Source: Asterias rubens
Taxonomy: Eukaryota > Echinodermata > Asteroidea > Forcipulatida > Asteriidae
Assembly (NCBI RefSeq): GCF_902459465.1
Contig: NC_047073.1
Span: forward strand, 9,053,036-9,117,035
Direction of reading: 5' to 3'
Length of the DNA: 64,000 bases
Shown: one piece after another, positions 55,901-63,875 of the stretch
Numbering within the stretch: position 1 is the stretch's first letter
How the letters are laid out: the number at the start of each line of letters is the position of its first letter
Notes under the pieces: model-generated
Told to the model about the DNA's origin: nothing
The model's database searches: none
The model's input: the letters and a program-made list of their open reading frames with translations, nothing else
Made by a program: the position numbers and the translations under genes

Positions 55901-56168
55901 ATTTTAACTACATATTGAATTCCAGATTGAATTTACCTTGTTCCATGAGTGAAGTAGTACTGGAAGGAACCAGCAAGATGCAGGCGAACCTCACAGTACT
56001 GATCCGACGTGTCACAGCGAGAATTTGACGCAGCGAGCCATTGCAACTCGTAGAACTCCCCTCGGTTGAAGGGGCGCACCACTGGGGTGTGGCCAGGGGG
56101 GTGGTTGGTGAAGACGTGAACCTGCTTGGACTGGAGGGAGGGTCCAAGGACAAACTGGAGTTTCCATC
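35165..56168 (-). CDS. AGL: Glycogen debranching enzyme (4-alpha-glucanotransferase and amylo-alpha-1,6-glucosidase), lacks first exon(s)
   Basis: Twenty-five exons on the minus strand join without frame break into 1524 codons plus stop; human AGL has 1532 residues. The enzyme first moves short glucan branches (GH13-type half), then hydrolyses the remaining alpha-1,6 glucose (GH133-type half), in the cytosol with glycogen phosphorylase. Visible landmarks by numbering from the first visible codon: N-terminal beta domain ([15 protein letters not shown]), glucanotransferase nucleophile D509 ([11 protein letters not shown]), acid/base E538 (YVVAELF), the third acidic site in DVTHDNKSP, glucosidase acid D1080 ([10 protein letters not shown]) and the conserved Glu in KGLPELTN. 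The C-terminus extends beyond human by about 11 residues ([12 protein letters not shown]). The exon with the start codon, about 30 residues, was not found up to 64000. Introns are full of SINEs, MITEs and minisatellites. It is convergent with the NADAR gene. Confidence 0.95.
35579..35666 (-). CDS. AGL: AGL visible exon 24
   Basis: It encodes [20 protein letters not shown] and RGFNYHHGP. Confidence 0.92.
35715..36012 (-). mobile_element. tRNA-Leu-type SINE (inverted), AGL intron
   Basis: Minus strand: TCTGATCAGCAGAATGTGGG, a body with AACCCATCACAGTTGTCGTT and the 3' end AAAGCGCTATATAAAAACTG. The head is partial. Confidence 0.65.
36121..36500. mobile_element. AGGCAGTGGACAC MITE (tandem pair, first)
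   Basis: Flanked by TTAA at 36117-36120 and 36501-36504. The ends AGGCAGTGGACACTATCGG and ATAGTGTCCACTGCCT are intact. Confidence 0.85.
36505..36879. mobile_element. AGGCAGTGGACAC MITE (tandem pair, second)
   Basis: It shares the TTAA at 36501-36504 with its neighbour and ends GGTGTCCAGTGTCT before TTAA at 36880-36883. It lies 25 bp from AGL visible exon 23. Confidence 0.85.
36909..37006 (-). CDS. AGL: AGL visible exon 23
   Basis: It encodes [20 protein letters not shown] and [13 protein letters not shown]. Confidence 0.93.
37503..37669. mobile_element. AAGCCCGG..GCGAA foldback MITE
   Basis: The ends AAGCCCGGAATATACTTCC and GGAAGTATAAAATAGGCTT are inverted. Confidence 0.7.
38044..38246 (-). 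CDS. AGL: AGL visible exon 22
   Basis: It encodes [39 protein letters not shown] and [11 protein letters not shown]. Confidence 0.95.
38573..38685 (-). CDS. AGL: AGL visible exon 21
   Basis: It encodes [20 protein letters not shown] and [16 protein letters not shown]. Confidence 0.93.
39186..39321 (-). CDS. AGL: AGL visible exon 20
   Basis: It encodes [38 protein letters not shown] and TPATPR. Confidence 0.95.
39493..39679. mobile_element. Foldback MITE of the CATACTTCCTG family
   Basis: It begins AGGCCTGATTCATACTTCCT and ends GGAGGTATGAAATGGGCTT. An additional inner copy of AGCCCATTTCAAACCTCC makes it a nested or rearranged pair. Confidence 0.6.
39755..40262. repeat. 45-bp minisatellite containing an AGL exon end and donor
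   Basis: About 11 units of GATCACTGCATATTCATAAG spaced 44-48 bp (two are 31 bp). Most units also contain CCTACCTTCATGAGACATG, which on the minus strand is CATGTCTCATGAAG followed by GTAGG: the last bases of AGL visible exon 19 plus a splice donor. The true exon end (TCTCATGAAG-GTACAT) is the terminal unit. Confidence 0.85.
40245..40356 (-). CDS. AGL: AGL visible exon 19
   Basis: It encodes [20 protein letters not shown] and [12 protein letters not shown]. Its last 14 nt and donor are the seed-like part of the adjacent minisatellite (39755-40262). Confidence 0.93.
40552..41465. mobile_element. AGAGCTGC..TTAAGCAG element with expanded internal minisatellite
   Basis: The outer inverted ends are TAGAGCTGCATTAAGC with CAAATACTGGCTAAGCACAC (left) and GTGTGCTTAGGTACTATTTG with ACATGTAGCTCTATGA (right). 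Between them, about 40662-41411 is a minisatellite of about 51 bp (ACAAAGTATTTTGGCTGGTA, ACCTTATTCTCTTCAGCGTA); the first two units are inverted relative to the next 13 or so. It lies in the AGL intron between visible exons 18 and 19. Confidence 0.85.
41502..41727 (-). CDS. AGL: AGL visible exon 18
   Basis: It encodes [20 protein letters not shown] and [20 protein letters not shown], then [17 protein letters not shown]. Confidence 0.95.
42217..42495 (-). CDS. AGL: AGL visible exon 17 (glucosidase Asp)
   Basis: It encodes [37 protein letters not shown] and [17 protein letters not shown]. The Asp of WGRDTF is the expected catalytic acid of the glucosidase half. Confidence 0.95.
42655..42735. 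mobile_element. AGGCAGTGGACAC MITE remnant
   Basis: It retains only TCTTTCTCTAAAACTACACT and TGTTTTATACTATCAACAGC of the family. Confidence 0.5.
42993..43126 (-). CDS. AGL: AGL visible exon 16
   Basis: It encodes [20 protein letters not shown] and [19 protein letters not shown]. The donor GTTTGA is weak. Confidence 0.92.
43523..43909 (+). mobile_element. tRNA-Leu-type SINE, full length with TTA tail
   Basis: The head GGTGTCGTGGCCGAGTGG has box A and GGGTTCGAATCCCGGTCATG box B, with a long variable arm as in class II tRNAs. The anticodon loop CTAAAGC differs by one base from CTCAAGC of tRNA-Leu(CAA). The body ends AAGCGCTATATAAATACTGG and a TTA microsatellite (43868-43909). Confidence 0.85.
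43939..44072 (-). CDS. AGL: AGL visible exon 15
   Basis: It encodes [20 protein letters not shown] and [13 protein letters not shown]. The donor GTTCGT is atypical, the same as in LMBRD2 exon 1. Confidence 0.9.
44103..44695. repeat. 49-bp direct repeats (44103-44151, 44647-44695) around an inverted-repeat element
   Basis: Both copies run GGAATCTAC..CTTTATTACAAG with a single difference. They flank the element at 44152-44646. Confidence 0.9.
44152..44646. mobile_element. 495-bp element with 30-bp inverted termini
   Basis: AGAGCTATATATATTGACTA..GAGCACTAAC (44155-44184) is inverted at 44614-44643 with one mismatch. No coding frame of note. It lies in the AGL intron before visible exon 15. Confidence 0.85.
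45058..45213. repeat. Foldback hairpin with GGATATGGGAC arms
   Basis: AAGATAAATACGTTATCACA, AATATAGGGCG and GTCCCATATCCAA mirror TTGGATATGGGAC, GCGCTATATTTTT and TGTGTGATAACTTA. The loop is CTCGGCCTTCGGCC. Confidence 0.75.
45539..45795 (-). CDS. AGL: AGL visible exon 14
   Basis: It encodes [18 protein letters not shown] and [17 protein letters not shown], matching the human LNQILYRCESEE region. Confidence 0.93.
46437..46545. mobile_element. AAGGCCATGTCCG foldback MITE, second copy
   Basis: It shares AAGGCCATGTCCGAA, GACTTCGGCTACAGCTACGG and CTAGAACGTGCGC with the REXO2 intron copy; the right arm (AAGGCTGTAGATAAAACGCG) is diverged. Confidence 0.65.
46614..46848 (-). CDS. AGL: AGL visible exon 13
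   Basis: It encodes [32 protein letters not shown] and [16 protein letters not shown]. Confidence 0.93.
46970..47120 (-). CDS. AGL: AGL visible exon 12
   Basis: It encodes [20 protein letters not shown] and YIPPLCVPG, very close to human. Confidence 0.95.
47249..47382 (-). pseudogene. Truncated tandem copy of AGL visible exon 11
   Basis: It repeats the last 134 nt of exon 47440-47595 at an offset of 191 bp, and the duplication runs on past the donor to 47227. The copy is open ([20 protein letters not shown]..) and keeps a GTGAGA donor, but its first 22 nt and acceptor are gone, so it should not be spliced in. Amino-acid changes relative to the exon are S-to-A, D-to-N, E-to-K and T-to-A. Confidence 0.85.
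47440..47595 (-). CDS. AGL: AGL visible exon 11
   Basis: It encodes [19 protein letters not shown] and [20 protein letters not shown]; 52 codons, phase 0 on both sides. A truncated copy lies downstream at 47249-47382. Confidence 0.92.
47695..47862 (+). mobile_element. SINE (GACTCGGGAAAGTACT family), degraded head
   Basis: It contains GCCTGTGATTTGTTTTCACA, GAACTCAGGAAAGTACTGAG and TATTCTTTATCCCCGGTGCA. A further tail fragment follows at about 48020-48118. Confidence 0.65.
47879..47980 (-). CDS. AGL: AGL visible exon 10
   Basis: It encodes [20 protein letters not shown] and GYDELVPEH; exactly 34 codons, phase 0 on both sides. Confidence 0.93.
48293..48576 (-). mobile_element. tRNA-Leu-type SINE (inverted), full length
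   Basis: Minus strand: GGTGTCGTGGCCGAGTGGTT head, TCTGATCAGCAGAGTGTG, GAGCAAG-like AAGCAAGACACTTAACC, then a body (GGTTCGCTCTGGTGTTCCTG) different from the 43523 copy, and an AAGCGCT-less TATATAAAAGAAGT end. It ends 23 bp from AGL visible exon 9. Confidence 0.75.
48599..48762 (-). CDS. AGL: AGL visible exon 9
   Basis: It encodes [20 protein letters not shown] and [15 protein letters not shown], including the third acidic site of the glucanotransferase. Confidence 0.95.
48792..48970. mobile_element. AGAGCTGC..TTAAGCAG element
   Basis: The ends AGAGCTGCTTCAGCAGAAAA and TTTGTGCTTAAGCAGTTGCA are inverted, with ATTTGGCTGGTAACCC inside. It represents the unexpanded form of 40552-41465. Confidence 0.65.
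49402..49520. mobile_element. GGTGGCAGCAGACTTACC MITE, short copy
   Basis: AAGGTTGCAGCAGATTGACC mirrors CTGGTAAGTCTGCTGCCACC. Confidence 0.65.
49553..49830. repeat. Dispersed repeat TAGCCTGAACATCYGACRTC, second copy
   Basis: It matches 16316-16590 over most of its length, in the same orientation. Confidence 0.7.
49858..49981 (-). CDS. AGL: AGL visible exon 8 (acid/base Glu)
   Basis: It encodes [19 protein letters not shown] and [11 protein letters not shown]; the Glu of VVAELF is the expected acid/base. Confidence 0.95.
50525..50690. mobile_element. AGAGCTGC..TTAAGCAG-type element, diverged
   Basis: AAAAGCTGTTTAGCAGAAAT, CTGCTTAGCAAATATA and CTGCTAAGCAAG..GCTTAGCAA show the mirrored GCTTAGCA motifs of this family. 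Confidence 0.5.
50762..51086 (-). CDS. AGL: AGL visible exon 7 (glucanotransferase nucleophile)
   Basis: It encodes [36 protein letters not shown] and [16 protein letters not shown]. The Asp in RIDNCH is the expected GH13 nucleophile. Confidence 0.95.
51105..51480. repeat. Degenerate tandem repeat CAGGGCATTAATAACTG
   Basis: About twelve diverged units of 20-35 bp, each with GGGCATTA or GGCAATA, lie just beyond the acceptor of AGL visible exon 7. Confidence 0.75.
51549..51761 (-). CDS. AGL: AGL visible exon 6
   Basis: It encodes a charged helical insert ([20 protein letters not shown]) and [13 protein letters not shown]. It is less conserved than its neighbours but in phase. Confidence 0.88.
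51776..51875. mobile_element. TTCATAAATACCTCAGACA element fragment
   Basis: It starts TTCATAAATACCTCAGACAC, 15 bp from the acceptor of AGL visible exon 6, and continues ATTGGTGGAGAGTGCGTCAC. Confidence 0.6.
52271..52650. mobile_element. AGGCAGTGGACAC MITE
   Basis: TTAA at 52267-52270 and 52651-52654. The ends ATGCACTGGACACTATTG and ATAGTGTCCAGTGCCT pair. Confidence 0.85.
52655..53019. mobile_element. AGCCATTGGACACTTTC MITE abutting the previous element
   Basis: It shares the TTAA at 52651-52654 and has TTAA at 53020-53023. The ends AGCCAATGGACACTTTCGG and CGAAAGTGTCCAATGGCT are intact. Confidence 0.85.
53281..53404 (-). CDS. AGL: AGL visible exon 5
   Basis: It encodes [20 protein letters not shown] and LQCFNVER. 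Confidence 0.9.
53926..53956 (+). ncRNA. Hammerhead-ribozyme-like core, second copy
   Basis: CAGAAGA, a 6-bp stem GATCAG/CTGATC around AGCATA, then GAAAC. The layout equals 17323-17353, but the second core base is A instead of T, which should inactivate it. GGTGTTACCGCAAAC nearby (about 54020) links it to the same element. Confidence 0.4.
54092..54200 (-). CDS. AGL: AGL visible exon 4
   Basis: It encodes [20 protein letters not shown] and EKFRTAAK. The acceptor is a T-tract plus ACAG. Confidence 0.9.
54297..54500 (-). mobile_element. tRNA-Leu-type SINE fragment (inverted)
   Basis: It contains CCAGTGCACTTATCTAAAAG, GGTGTTTCTGGTT and CACACTCTGCTGATTAG. It matches the body type of 48293-48576. 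Confidence 0.65.
54568..54692. repeat. 24-bp minisatellite GGCGTGGCTGACCATG reaching an AGL donor
   Basis: Five to six units of about 20-25 bp. The last unit (GGGCGTGGCTCACC) contains the donor GTGAGC of AGL visible exon 3. Confidence 0.8.
54693..55007 (-). CDS. AGL: AGL visible exon 3
   Basis: It encodes [20 protein letters not shown] and [20 protein letters not shown] of the GH13-type barrel. The donor GTGAGC lies in the last unit of a GTGGCTGACCATG minisatellite. Confidence 0.93.
55411..55651 (-). CDS. AGL: AGL visible exon 2
   Basis: It encodes [29 protein letters not shown] and [14 protein letters not shown], close to human. The donor is GTACGG. Confidence 0.93.
55937..56168 (-). CDS. 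AGL: AGL visible exon 1
   Basis: It encodes [20 protein letters not shown], then [19 protein letters not shown] and [11 protein letters not shown]. The first codon is split with an unseen upstream exon (phase 1). The acceptor is TTTTGTCCACATAG. Confidence 0.9.
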
Positions 56169-58136
56169 CTATGTGGACAAAAATAATAATAAATAAGGAA
56201 CATGTTAAATAAGCCTGAGCAGTTTTCTTTACAAATTTGTTTTCTTTTATGAATACACATGTAAGTAACTTTCTGCAGGAAAAGTAAGTCTGAAATTTCA
56301 TCTATGAGAGAGCCATTTTTATTTTGGGATTGGCACTTTCATCGGAAAATGTTAAAGTATATAAGGGCAACATTTGAAGGGGCACAAATGCGAAGACCAG
56401 GGGCAATATGGCTTAGTGGCATCATGTAATTCCAGGCATAAAAGGTATTTGCCAGATGTGTAAATAAATGCTTACATCAAGTACATGTTCGTATACGAAA
56501 GCCAGATGAGGACAATTTCAGGAAAACTACCAACCAACAAAAAGCTTTCTAAGAACAAATAATTTGCCACTTGGCAGAAATCATTTACCCGTCAAAATAC
56601 ATAATGTAGTTTCTAAGTACGTAAGAACTATTGAGTCTAAGACTGGTACTCAGTGAATTTTGCTAATAGCTCAGACCAAACCAACGTTTTCTACTGGCAG
56701 AGCTGTAGTTAGGCTGCTCTGAATAAGGCTGAGGCATGACCCCACAAAAAACCCAGGTCCAACCTGTGAATGATCATGTTTTAAATGTGGACACCCTGTT
56801 TTATCTGTCATTTTGTGAACAACTTGAACACCCAGCTTTTAAATTTCCAGCAAATTGGGGTGTCTGTGTGTCTTTTGGACACCCCATTTTTAATTTTGAC
56901 ATTCTATTTTTTTGTGTTAATATGTAATGTATTGTATAAGTGAACAATTATGACACACAGTTGTTAAATTTCTAGCAAATGTGGACACCCTTAATACCAA
57001 ATCCTGGCTAAAACCTTCTCTTGTATGCTTCCAGCTAAGCGAAATGGTGCAGAAAATGTTTCAGTTGCACCTCCAAATCAACATTTGCTACCCTATATTA
57101 GCATTTTAGTACACACAAAACTAGTTCAGTCTGATTAATTGAACTATGAGAGACTAGTGGGGCTTTTTCCAAATATCGACATAGGCTCCGTCACTGCCCC
57201 AGGCTTCGTTTGATGTTAGGCACACCGTACAAAATGTACAATGTTCTGAAACTGATGGCCGAGCCCAATCTCCTGGACTGCACCTGGATTAAATTGGTCT
57301 TCGCCGACCCCCTTCCCTTGGGAAATTATAATAATGTGTCGGGAAGTACATTTTAAAGGAGCGCGATGAGGAAACATAATCAGGTGAAAATGGAGGCAGA
57401 GGCAAGGTTCTCTCGAAGGAGCTCGAAGATTGACGATCCGAAACCCACAAAAATCATTAATATAAATTAAGCCATTGAACATTGTTTTAACTGCTCCCTT
57501 GTAGATTTGGAAGATAAAATCTACAAAATTCATAAAACAAAACCATTCAAAATTTTTAATATTATGGTTATTATTATTTATTCGACCAAAACAACACAAA
57601 ATGTACAAAAATAGATATATTTAAGCACAAAATAATAAATATGTACAATAACAAAAAACAAACACAAGAAATACACCTACATACATAAACATCTTAAAAG
57701 GGCCAGTACAATATTAATACAACTAACCAAGGACGAACCAAAATGCAAAAACCAAAAGAATCGATAGAAACTTGCATTGGAGATAAAGAATATTAATTTT
57801 GGTTTTACCCATACAATCCCAATTTATCCATTAAAAATTTTGCATTTACATTGCACAGTGAAGTTTTGAAAACAAACATCCATCAAGTAAATCAACATGT
57901 CTCAATTCGACAGGCTTCGGCCAACTTGCAAATGTTTTGTAAAAAATACCTTAATTTTGAAAAATCCAGTGGAGAACCATGGAGGTAGGATCTAACATCC
58001 CATGGGAGAACCATGGAGCAATGACCTCAAACACCCCACACACAACATTCACCAAAGGGCAAGGACGACTTGCAAACTACTGACGTGTGTATATTATGAT
58101 AAAGAAACCTAAAAGGGTCTATGTACTTCTTTTTGT

Positions 58137-58471
58137 TGGCCAAAAAACACAATGTCCACAGATTTACACAAAACTTACACAGTTTGAAGAAAATGATGGT
58201 AGAAAGCTTCCCTGAAAATATTACTTGCTGAGCTGCTGTAGTTTTTGAGAAATGAGTAAAACAATGTCATGAAAATAATTTTCGTCTCAGTGATCATGAG
58301 ACAAAAATTATTTTAGCATGTAAAAACGTATTTTCATGACATTGTTTTACTAATTTCTCAAAAACTATAGCACCTCAGCAACTAATATTTTAAGGTAGCT
58401 TTCTACTATCATTATGTTCAAACGATGTAAGTTTAATGTAAATCTGTGGACATTGTGTTTCGTGTTACAAA
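58137..58471. mobile_element. Foldback element with CACAATGTCCACAGATTTAC termini
   Basis: AAACACAATGTCCACAG mirrors CTGTGGACATTGTGTTT. The inner arms AAAACAATGTCATGAAAATA and TTTTCATGACATTGTTTTAC also pair around GTGATCAT. Length about 335 bp. Confidence 0.8.
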
Positions 58472-58689
58472 AAGTAGGCCTAATATACCCACATCCTGCA
58501 CACACACATAGGCCTACAGCACATACATCCACCAAAGGGCAATGACTACATGTTGCAAACTACTGTTAGGCCACATTAAAAGAGTGCACACACTGATTGC
58601 TGTTTGTCATGTTTGTTTGCAGTCGGATACATTTGACAAATATCCGGGCTGGCATTATTATACCAATACGTTTGACCATGGTTTGACAG

Positions 58690-58870
58690 TGTTAGGGAAA
58701 AAATCTGTCAGGCCTTTCATGTTGAAAGGGCAAAGGCCGTTTTCATTTTTGCAAAGGGCACATTCATTGGAAAATACTTAAGTCAATGGTTAACTTCTGA
58801 AGGGCACCAAGGCATGGACTCTGGGCAATGGAGGCCGTGACCTCCGAGGTCAGAGTGTAATTCCAGTCCT
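58690..58870. repeat. Dispersed GGGCAA..GCAAAGGGCAC repeat
   Basis: It shares TTTTGCAAAGGGCAC, GGAAAAT and TGTAATTCCA with 13158-13288; a further fragment is at about 59165-59300. Class unknown. Confidence 0.6.
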
Positions 58871-59724
58871 GATTATTGGTTTGAACTCCAATTCAACAGA
58901 AAATATTAGTAGTGACTAACAATATGTGTGCAAAGCATGTAACTTAATAATAACACACAGTTCCTACATAGTACATACTTTGCTAGGCATGATGGGCATC
59001 TCAAAGTTCTCATAATTTGTTCACGCAAAGGTACGTGTTTGAGTTAATAAGATCATTATCTAGCACCTGCTTTATAATGTAAGGGTTGACAAGATGACAG
59101 TACAACCTGCAGCCAACCATGCCAGAGACACGTAGTGAACTCCTTACTCGTATCAAGCCTGTGCATGCTTTTTTGAAAAGGGCAAGGGCACCAAGGCATT
59201 TTCTCCTTGGTAAAGGGCACCCTATGAGGAAATCGCAAATTTCTACTGGACAGAGCATTTCAAGGGCACCAAGGCAATTACCAGGGGCGTGAAGTATCAG
59301 GCCTGCTTAAATAAAGTTGCCAAAATTTACATCTTGCAATAAGGGAGTTATGTACAACACACAGGGAGATAATATATTTAGAAAATACACTTTTAGTTTT
59401 AAAACATAATAACTAAATAAGTTGTTCATCAACAGAACATGGGCAAGATTGGTTTATTTTCAGGGAACTTTAAATGCAGAATCAGGGAGAGTTTGCAGTT
59501 CCGTGTATTATTGAAATGACACAACACACAGGGCTGGTCTGTTCATCCCATCCATGGATGAACCATGTGTTTAAACACAACTTGGGAGGGGGGGGGGGTC
59601 TACAAATCCTAACAATTAGCCTTAAAACGGTACAGCTCTCTAAACCTCTACTTCTTGAGATGTGAGCATTTTAATTTGAGAGGTAATTGCTAATAGCTCA
59701 AGGTTGATTTAATAGATGTTAAAT

Positions 59725-59910
59725 TTGCATCGGGGATAAAGAATATTAATTTTTTGGTTTTTACTCATGTATACACCGATGTGTGTAGCACTGTATACTC
59801 ATTACTTTCCCGAGTCCTGTGAAAAAATCACAAGCATTTTACTCGGGTGGGATTCGAACCCACGACCTTGCAATTATGAAAATGAGGCATGTTACATAGC
59901 GCCCTCATGT
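59725..59910 (-). mobile_element. SINE (GACTCGGGAAAGTACT family), inverted
   Basis: Minus strand: GGTCGTGGGTTCGAATCCCA, GTGATTTTTTCACAGGACTC and a 3' end TATTCTTTATCCCCGATGCA. Confidence 0.7.
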
Positions 59911-59934
59911 GATCATGCCACGACCATACTAGAC

Positions 59935-60320
59935 TGGGCCTCTGTCGTTATCCGCAAGGATAAAGACAGGTACCAGCTATTCAGATCCAGTGATTCCATT
60001 GGGTACAATGATACCATTGGATAAGAGCAGTGACTAAAAGCTACCGTAGCTGGGTTTGTTTTGATTGGTCTGAGGTCACCTCGGTTGGCCAATCAAAACA
60101 CATGTGGAAGGCTTACTTTCGGTCGTTCGCATCCACGTGCATTGACGTGTGTGGGATGATGCATGGTGGATACAGTACTTGCTTGGTAATGTTGGTGTAG
60201 AATTTGTATACTACATGTATCTCTATGTGAGGTCAAAGGTGAATCTACACGCCGGTTTTGATGCCGGTCTCTGGCGTTATTTACAAGACTCGAAGTGTGA
60301 TGCCAGATGTTCAAGCTACA
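59935..60320. repeat. Rearranged copy of the TAGCCTGAACATC dispersed repeat
   Basis: It holds TATCCGCAAGGATAAAGACA, GATCCAGTGATTCCATTGG and later CACATAGAGATA-complement and CGGTCTCTGGCGTTAT, all found in 16316-16590 and 49553-49830 but in a different order. Confidence 0.55.
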
Positions 60321-61477
60321 TTACATGTACCACCACACTAGCCAGATGGTTTAAGAGTCAAACAGGCTTGACCTTTTGCTATTCAGTCTGTCCCGGATAA
60401 TTTTAATCTCTGTCAGGAAAATGGATACGTGTCGGAAGGTTGAAGAATGACCCAGCCAGGTTTAGCTTCCAGTATGTATGACATTACTACTACACACTCT
60501 ATGTTGGATGATGCACATGCTCCGTTTACTATTACACACACAAATTCAAGTTAAATATTTCCCAGCAACATGAGCACAGTAAAATAGGTGTTTAGCCACA
60601 GGGGTGTCTGGGAGTCTTTTGGACACCCTGTTTTAAAATTTGGACACCCTGTTTTATCTAGGTCTCTGACATGTAATATTGTGAAGCTCTGTTCTACTTC
60701 TTGCAATGTAATACAAATTTTGATTTTCAGTGCAGTAACATTTATTGTCCGACATATACAATAAAACACAATAACGGAATACGAACTGACCTAACTGACT
60801 CAAATCACACATTTTTGCAATTTTTTTTTAAAAACAAAATATTGACAAACTCAATGCTTAATAACATTATCAGCAAGTTTCAGTGCCTAATTGTAATAGT
60901 TTGGTAATTACACTAATTAGTATGAACGACGCATCGCTGGACTTGCCATTTTGTCTTTTCACAAAGTGACCTATCTAGATACGTCGCTTTACCAATGGTT
61001 AAACTATGCGCTACAGCACGCGCGATTAGGGCGCGCGTGTAAATTTTCGTACCACGAAATGACCTAACTGGGGAGCGTAGTATTTTCACAAAGTGACCGA
61101 TCTCGACAGGTCTCTATTACGCATTGGTTTGTACACAGCGCGCTGCAGGCAAAAAGAAATTTTCATTTTCAAAAAGTGACCTATCTGTTTAGGAATTAAT
61201 TACTAATTAAAATAGTTTTAGGGATGAAACCACATTGATAGTTCTGTATGGATAAAGTATTCAGTTTGGTTTTCGTCATAAAATAATACAATAAAGTTGG
61301 TAAGCAGACTCCGAAACAGCAGTTTGAAAAGTAGTACAACTTCAATCGTGATTTTCTCCGAACACGTTTTTTAAAACAGTGAACGAGTTAGGTCAGTTCG
61401 TGGTACGAACGACGATATGTTGGAATAACAAAAGCAATTTAGTATGGGGTACACAATGGTTCAGTAATAAGTAATAA

Positions 61478-61943
61478 TAGCGCTGGGCGAATAGTGAAAT
61501 TTTGATATTCGGATACCGCTGGCCAACTATCCGAAATTAACCGGATATTTGAATAGTTTTTTTCGCCGCTAGAGGGCGCTATTAAAAAACAAAAGAAAAA
61601 AATCGTTTGTGAATGAGATCGTATGGGCGGATTGATATTAGTTTTAGACAGTGTCACTCGGTTCATGCATAAAAATAACCGGATCTAATTTAAAGATGGC
61701 GATTTGCTTTTTCTTTTGATCGTGATTGACTCTACGTGAAGGAAAACTTTCGTAATCTTTGAACAAAATACGTCAGAAATGTCATTGTTTTAACTCTTCA
61801 CGGAGGTGAGCATAGTTAAATACTTAATTTATGCTGTTTTATGTTGTCTTAATAGAAGTTTCATGAGGATTCAGACAAAACATTCATATCAGTTGTCGCC
61901 CGACGTCCGCGGATATTCGGATATTAAAAGAATATCCGGTTAA
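61478..61943. mobile_element. hAT-like element, truncated, inverted relative to 21109-21699
   Basis: It starts TAGCGCTGGGCGAATAGTGA and follows the reverse complement of the SKP2 intron element (CCGCTAGAGGGCGCT, TCACGGAGGTGAGCAT) until AATATCCGGTTAA, where the other terminus is lost. Confidence 0.8.
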
Positions 61944-62318
61944 GTTTCCAGGAGATTTGGACACCCTAAACACATTCCTGCCAAAAACCTTGGGATAGGC
62001 AGATATTTGAACGAGGAAGTGTATTGTAATTTAAAATTTGACAAGGAATACTAGTACATGTAGGGCTAATTACATTTGGCAGAGCTCAGACGTTACACTT
62101 GAAAATTATAAGCGTAGTCGGGTCAGTGGGGCCAGACATTCATGGGTCGAACAAATTAGGCAGTCTTTGTGTCTTTTCAATTGAATAATAACACCTCACT
62201 CTATGCTTCTACATTATTATAATTGTTATGAAAGAATTGTTTAAAGAGGCTTGATTTGATTGAATCTGATCAGTAGGCCCTATCCTTTCATTTATTTCTA
62301 ATTCAGGTTGTATATTAA

Positions 62319-62710
62319 AGGCTGTGGACACTATTGGTAATTACTCAAAATAATTATTTAGCATAAAACCAATTACTTGGTAATGAGTAATAGGGAGAGG
62401 TTGATAGTAGGCCTATAAAACATTGTGAGAAACAGCTCCCTCTGAAGTAAAGTAGTAGTTTTCGAGAGAGAAGAACTTTTCCACGAATTTGATTTCGAGA
62501 CCTCAGATTTAGAATTTGAGGTCTCGAAATCAAGCATCTGAAAGCACACAACTTCGTGTGACAAGGGTGTTTTTTCTTTCATTATTATCTCGCAACTTCG
62601 ACGACCAATTGAGCTCAAATATTCACAGGTTTGTTATTTTATGCATATATGTTGAGATACACCAAGTGAGAAGACTGGTCTTTGACAATTACCAATAGTG
62701 TCCACTGTCT
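62319..62710. mobile_element. AGGCAGTGGACAC MITE
   Basis: TTAA at 62315-62318 and 62711-62714. The ends AGGCTGTGGACACTATTGG and ATAGTGTCCACTGTCT pair; GAGACCTCAGATTTAGAATT is the centre. Confidence 0.85.
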
Positions 62711-62714
62711 TTAA

Positions 62715-63097
62715 AGGGACACGTTGCCTTGGATCGGTCGAGTTGGTCTTTGAAAAGCGGTTGTAACCGTTTGTTATAAAATGCATACGATGAGAAAGAT
62801 ATTTTAAAAGTAGAATATAATGATCCACACAAGTATCACTCAAAATTGCGTGGTTTTCCTCTTACCTCGTCGACAAACACAGTCGGCCATTTATGGGAGT
62901 CAAATTTTAGACTCCCATAAATGGTCGACAGTGTTAGTTTACAAAGTTAAAGGAAAACCACGCAATTTCGAGGCAAATATGTGTGGATCATTGTATTCTA
63001 CTTTTAAAACATCTTTCCAACCATATGCATTTTATAACAAACGGTTACAAAACGCTTTTTATAGACCAACTCGTCCGATCTAAGGCAACGTGTTCCT
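62715..63097. mobile_element. AGGGACACGTTGCC MITE abutting the previous element
   Basis: It shares TTAA 62711-62714 and has TTAA at 63098-63101. The ends AGGGACACGTTGCCTTGGAT and TAAGGCAACGTGTTCCT are inverted, with a second hairpin ATTTATGGGAGTC/GACTCCCATAAAT in the centre. Confidence 0.85.
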
Positions 63098-63875
63098 TTA
63101 AATCCAAGATAACCCAGAAAGGCAAACTTAATCACTAAACCAGCCACAAACTCAGGAAGAAAGTTCTAATTTCAGACGTGGGAAGGAAGCCCTAGTGAAA
63201 CTTATTCCAGGAAAAACCCATGCAATCACAGGTACAAAAACCAAATCCACATTATCATGGCCCCAGTGGGATTCAAACTGGATTTTAACTGGGGTCAGGC
63301 AAAGAAAGATAGTATACAACTACGCCAACCCTACTGCTTGTTTCAATTCTGTTGAGTATCTTCCAGGACTGTTCAACTGTTCAATTTAATGTCACCTCTC
63401 GAGGGTGGCTTTGTTTACATTAGCCAAAGAGACACTAACACTCAACCCACTCATGTTTTTGTTTTGTTTGTTTTTGTTTTGTGGCCCAGAGGGATCAAGA
63501 GTGAAATTATAGCAATATAGGGACTTCAAATTATTATAATCACTAATTGATAGCCTTACTTCCCGGAGACCACTGAGGTAGGTAAAAAACAAATTATGAG
63601 AAAAATAATTTAACAGGTCACAGCGTAAAAAGACAGAATTAACACTTTGAGCATTAGCCTTGATAAAGTACAGAGAAGAAATCCCATTTATAATAGAAAT
63701 TAGCCAACTAATCGTTTAAGTATTTTATTATTTTTTCCATGACGTAATAATTCTTTTTTTACTGATAATTTCCTCCTAGAAGTGACCTTTACCACTGAGA
63801 AATACCTTTCATGTCTTGGTGCCCTACCTCTTTCAAGATTGAAGCATTAGGGCCTAGTCTTACACACCCGCTTAA

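Noticed and set aside
60145..60172. Minus-strand ATG followed by a GTAAGC donor at about 60113 as the AGL start exon
   Set aside because: The peptide (MHHPTHVNARGCERPK) does not resemble the AGL N-terminus, the phase does not fit, and it lies in a dispersed repeat.
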